From: JAJUFS01 sp036381175
GTDB taxonomy: Bacteria; Pseudomonadota; Gammaproteobacteria; Natronospirales; JAJUFS01
Assembly (NCBI GenBank): GCA_036381175.1
Contig: DASVDI010000030.1
Span: 1-64,000, forward strand
DNA: 64,000 bases
Direction: 5' to 3'
Under the pieces are notes generated by a model that was given only the letters and a program-made list of their open reading frames with translations, was not told the origin of the DNA and did not search any database. Made by a program: the position numbers and the translations under genes. This document shows positions 61,261-64,000 of this stretch, one piece after another. How positions within the stretch are numbered: position 1 is the stretch's first letter; each line of letters opens with the position of its first letter.

Positions 61261-61680
61261 ATGAACCGTCCGCGCTTTCATCTCGCGTTCCCCGTTCGCG
61301 ACATCGAAGCGACACGCCATTTCTTCGTCGAGCTTCTCGGCTGCAAGGCCGGCCGCGAAGCTGCACGCTGGATCGATTTCGATTTTTACGGACACCAGGT
61401 TTCCGCGCATCTCGTCGATGAGAATGAGACGACGGCGCACAATACGGTAGATGACAGGAAGGTACCCGTGCGGCACTTCGGCCTGATCATCGAGTGGGAT
61501 CAGTGGGAACGGCTGGCGGAAAGACTGCGCGCCGCGAACGTCGATTTCCTGATCGAGCCTTATGTGCGCTTCGCAAACGAACCCGGCGAACAGGGAACGT
61601 TCTTCGTGAAGGACCCGTCCGGCAACGCACTCGAGTTCAAGACCTTCCGGCAGGAACAAGACATCTTCCGTCGGGACTAG
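61261..61680 (+). CDS. VOC-family (glyoxalase/dioxygenase-fold) protein
   Basis: 139 aa. PRFHLAFPVRDIEATRHFFV and FFVKDPSGNALEFKTF are the two betaalphabetabetabeta halves with candidate metal ligands His (RFHLAF), His in RHFGLII and Glu (ALEFK). Substrate unknown. It follows hemF after 11 bases, so possibly co-transcribed. Convergent with the kinase gene without a gap. Confidence 0.85.
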   Translation: MNRPRFHLAFPVRDIEATRHFFVELLGCKAGREAARWIDFDFYGHQVSAHLVDENETTAHNTVDDRKVPVRHFGLIIEWDQWERLAERLRAANVDFLIEPYVRFANEPGEQGTFFVKDPSGNALEFKTFRQEQDIFRRD

Positions 61681-62415
61681 CTACGGCCCTTCCCACTCCA
61701 TGTTTTCCAGGTACGCACGCAGCTGTCCCGCCGTGCGGAATTTTTTCTTGATGAGATCGCGTCGCAGGCCGCAACAGATCGCCTTGATCTCGGGACGATG
61801 TGTTGAATACCGTGCGCGTCCGCCAAGTACGTCGTAAAAAATCCGGATGATGTCGTAAACGTCTTCGGTGATGTTCTCGCGTGTGGGTCCGTGCCAACGG
61901 TAGATGTCGATCAGCTTCACGCTGAAACCGATGCCATAGCGGCCAACGATGATATTGCCGCTGTGCAGATCGCCGTGATAATCCTTCAGCTGATGCACCT
62001 GCTCCATTCCCGAGACCAGCGTGTGCAGCAAGTGCAAACCTTCAAACGGCGTCAACCGCTTGCCGGGCTGTGCTTTCAGGAACTCGGTGAGCACCATTCC
62101 CTCGACGAACTCCGACACCAGGAAGCGCACGTTGTGCTTGCGAAACTGCACCTGGTCGTGCGTGAGGTAGGGAATCAGGATGTTGCAGCGGCGCAGCTTG
62201 TCGAGTTTCTTCGCGTAATAAGTAATCGCCTTGTCGCCGACATTGCGCTCGGGATAATAGAATTTCGCTGCGCGCTTGATGCCAGTGGCGAGTTCCCGCA
62301 CGCGATAGACTTCGCCTTCCCAGCCCTTACCGAGCAGCGCTTCGACTTCATACTTGTTCGCCAGCCGTCGGCCGGGTTTGAAATCGAAGGATTCAGGTTT
62401 GCGTTTTGCCGGCAT
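61681..62415 (-). CDS. Protein-kinase-fold protein (minimal Ser/Thr kinase)
   Basis: 244 aa, cytoplasmic. Eukaryote-like kinase motifs: glycine loop LGKGWEGEVY (27-36), ATP Lys in RAAKFYYP, catalytic loop YHGDLHSGNII (HGD-x-x-x-x-N; the usual R of HRD is G) and metal Asp in KLIDIYRWHG (DIY in place of DFG). Both catalytic Asp and the Asn remain, so activity is plausible. It lacks the membrane span and PASTA repeats. Resembles stand-alone bacterial kinases of unknown targets (lipopolysaccharide or choline-kinase-like phosphotransferases are alternatives). Confidence 0.8.
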   Translation of the reverse strand: MPAKRKPESFDFKPGRRLANKYEVEALLGKGWEGEVYRVRELATGIKRAAKFYYPERNVGDKAITYYAKKLDKLRRCNILIPYLTHDQVQFRKHNVRFLVSEFVEGMVLTEFLKAQPGKRLTPFEGLHLLHTLVSGMEQVHQLKDYHGDLHSGNIIVGRYGIGFSVKLIDIYRWHGPTRENITEDVYDIIRIFYDVLGGRARYSTHRPEIKAICCGLRRDLIKKKFRTAGQLRAYLENMEWEGP

Positions 62416-62475
62416 GCGCGCTTTTCGTTCCGGAAGGACGGCCGATGATAACGCGCCGGCGAATGGCGGGAAAAT

Positions 62476-63057
62476 TTAACTGGGGCGCGCCACCTGCGAA
62501 TGACGAAAGCAACCGACGAGGTGATCGTTGACGACACCGGTCGCCTGCAGGTACGCGTAGATGATTGTCGTTCCGACGAAACGGAAACCGCGTTTTTTCA
62601 GATCCTTCGAGATGCGATCCGACAATGGCGTCGAAGCCGGCACATCCCGCGTGCGACGGAAATGATTCTGCACCGGCCTGCCGTCAACGAAACCCCAGAG
62701 GTAATTGGCGAAGCTGCCGAACTCTTTCTGCACCTCGAGAAAACAGCGCGCGTTGTCGATGGCGGCGGCGACCTTCAGACGATTGCGAACGATGCCCGGA
62801 TCCTGCAACAGCTTCTCGCGACGCGCCTCCGTGAAACGCGCAACGCGCGCCGGATCGAAATATTCGAACGCACGCTGGTAGTTGTGCCGCTTGTTCAGGA
62901 TGGTTGACCAGGACAATCCCGCCTGCGCGCCCTCAAGAATCAGGAACTCGAACAGCAGCCGGTCGTCATGCACCGGCACGCCCCATTCCTGGTCGTGGTA
63001 ATCAAGGTAAGCCGGCGTCGCTCCCGCGTCTGCCCAGCCACAGCGTGTCTTTTCCAC
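62476..63057 (-). CDS. tag: DNA-3-methyladenine glycosylase I
   Basis: 193 aa from GTG 63057 (VEKTRCGWA...), matching the typical family length (~190). It excises 3-methyladenine. Motifs: RCGWA (zinc Cys), YHDQEWGVPVHDD, FEFLILEGAQAGLSWSTIL and GFRFVGTTIIYAYLQATGVV then NDHLVGCFRH (zinc ligands). An extension to 63174 is possible but has no counterpart in the family. Confidence 0.9.
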   Translation of the reverse strand: MEKTRCGWADAGATPAYLDYHDQEWGVPVHDDRLLFEFLILEGAQAGLSWSTILNKRHNYQRAFEYFDPARVARFTEARREKLLQDPGIVRNRLKVAAAIDNARCFLEVQKEFGSFANYLWGFVDGRPVQNHFRRTRDVPASTPLSDRISKDLKKRGFRFVGTTIIYAYLQATGVVNDHLVGCFRHSQVARPS

Positions 63058-63170
63058 CCGTCTTGCCCGTCCCGTCTGCCAGATTCGCGGCGAGCATTCT
63101 AGCGCCGAGAGGCGATACGGCGGAAACGGATCGACGACAACCGATCCGGACATCGAGCGGAATGCCTGGC

Positions 63171-63299
63171 TCATGATTCCGCCAGGATACTTTCCGAATC
63201 AACGCCTCTCGCCTGCTCATCGGAATCCGGCGACCACGCGGGCGCCGCCATGATGACAACCGATGCGAACAGCGCGCAAAAAATCCTGAACTTGTTCAT
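63171..63299 (-). CDS. Small exported peptide, hypothetical
   Basis: 42 aa. MNKFRIFCALFASVVIMAAP then AWS is a signal peptide; only about 19 acidic residues would remain (PDSDEQARGVDSESILAES). A good SD (AGGGG) precedes ATG 63299. Its stop falls near the upstream alternative start of tag. No family recognised. Confidence 0.45.
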   Translation of the reverse strand: MNKFRIFCALFASVVIMAAPAWSPDSDEQARGVDSESILAES

Positions 63300-63473
63300 G
63301 TCGAATCCCCTCTCCCCGTTGCAGTTACTTGATACGCGAGAGGCAGGGGTTGGTACATCGGGTAAAAACTCCAACGTGTAATGCGATCCTGGAATACGTC
63401 AAAATCTGCGCTGCAACTGACGCTTTGCACATGTCAGCATCGATGCAGCTTTTAAAAGTGATAGAGTCGCGCT

Positions 63474-64000
63474 ATGACACTCACCGAACTTCGTTACGTT
63501 GTCGCCGTCGCGCGTGAACGCCATTTTGGCCGCGCGGCACGTGCCTGCTTCGTTTCGCAGCCAACACTCAGCGTCGGCGTGAAGAAATTCGAAGACGAAC
63601 TCGGCATCGTGTTGTTCGAGCGCCAAAGCGGTGATGTTGTCCTCACGCCCTCGGGTAAACCCATTATCGAACAGGCACGGCGCGTGCTCGAAGAGGCCGA
63701 TCGCATCAAATTGATCGCGCAACAAGGCACCGATCCGCTCAAGGGCGAGCTGCGCGTCGGCGCGATTTACACCGTCGGCCCGTACCTGTTTCCGCATGTG
63801 GTGCCCGCGCTTCGCAAGCTCGCGCCTGAAATGCCGCTGGTCATCGAAGAAAATTACACCGCGAATCTTCGCGAGCGCCTGAAGCAATCCGAACTCGACG
63901 TCATCATCGTCGCGCTGCCGTTTACCGAAGCAGGCGTGGTGACGTGGCGGCTTTACGAGGAGTCTTTCAGCGTCGTGCTGCCGGCAGGGCATCGCTGGGC
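63474..64000 (+). CDS. oxyR: OxyR-like LysR-family regulator (cut by window edge)
   Basis: At least 175 aa. LysR winged helix at the N-terminus (MTLTELRYVVAVARERHFGR, AARACFVSQPTLSVGVKKFE, DELGIVLFER) and the start of the substrate-like domain with VGPYLFPHVVPALRKLAPE, the segment typical of OxyR. The redox cysteines (around residues 199 and 208 of OxyR) would lie beyond the edge, so the call rests on the N-terminal half. ATG 63474. Divergent from the 42-aa peptide gene and tag. Confidence 0.82.
   Translation, partial: MTLTELRYVVAVARERHFGRAARACFVSQPTLSVGVKKFEDELGIVLFERQSGDVVLTPSGKPIIEQARRVLEEADRIKLIAQQGTDPLKGELRVGAIYTVGPYLFPHVVPALRKLAPEMPLVIEENYTANLRERLKQSELDVIIVALPFTEAGVVTWRLYEESFSVVLPAGHRW

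Noticed and set aside
63399..63992. Minus-strand frame opposite the OxyR-like gene
   Set aside because: The plus strand encodes a clear LysR helix-turn-helix and OxyR segments; the opposite frame is a shadow.

Overview
The window comes from a GC-rich gammaproteobacterium, most likely near Xanthomonadales, Nevskiales or Steroidobacterales. The evidence is the gene order algZ-algR-hemC-hemD-hemX-hemY, the def-fmt-rsmB cluster divergent from lysM-dprA-smg-topA-tsaC-hemF, priA-argS-ftsN-like, dapF-DUF484-xerC, a GlyGly-CTERM protein, and GTAG-type REP palindromes with their own REP-associated tyrosine transposase (RAYT). No tRNA, rRNA or CRISPR array was recognised. Gene order and motifs were read by eye; no database search was possible.

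Layout. 0-6 kb: the AlgZ/AlgR two-component system and the mid-part of heme synthesis (hemC, hemD, hemX, hemY). 6-9.6 kb: an oxidoreductase with a plant-type [2Fe-2S] domain whose divergent promoter region carries a near-consensus IscR site, then small conserved genes and a SymE-like small protein. 9.7-17.8 kb: a c-di-GMP block with one large GAF/PAS/GGDEF/EAL protein and two paralogous membrane GGDEF proteins. Between the two paralogs sits an oppositely oriented winged-helix plus nucleotidyltransferase pair that looks like a toxin-antitoxin or defence module.

17.9-22.3 kb is the main accessory island. It starts with a small excisionase-like/XRE switch with a palindromic operator. A three-gene operon of visibly lower GC follows: an unrecognised 340-aa protein, a small RelA/SpoT-type alarmone synthetase, and a DpnII/MboI-fold PD-(D/E)XK nuclease with no methyltransferase. 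A lone ParA-like ATPase comes next. I regard the three-gene operon as the best candidate for an undescribed defence system here.

22.4-29.3 kb holds envelope and secreted proteins (two beta-barrel proteins, a repeat-bearing lipoprotein, a GlyGly-CTERM protein with 18 Pro-Glu units) and a compact REP-RAYT-REP element. 29.3-44.4 kb is mostly housekeeping: ubiD, dapF, xerC, a fructosamine-kinase-like gene, a 5'-3' exonuclease, a cardiolipin synthase, an HNH nuclease, the three-subunit transhydrogenase pntAA-AB-B, a lipoprotein esterase and an exported PRC-barrel protein. 44.4-64 kb holds replication and translation genes (priA preceded by paired DnaA boxes, argS, rsmB, fmt, def, dprA, topA, tsaC), hemF, a protein-kinase-like gene, tag and the start of an oxyR-like regulator cut by the window edge.

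How the parts connect: hemC/D/X/Y and hemF serve heme synthesis. The Fe-S oxidoreductase with its IscR-like site and the OxyR-like regulator suggest iron-sulfur and peroxide responses. The three GGDEF proteins and AlgZR suggest control of surface life. REP palindromes lie in several intergenic gaps, and one has captured the stop codon of a duplicated gene end.
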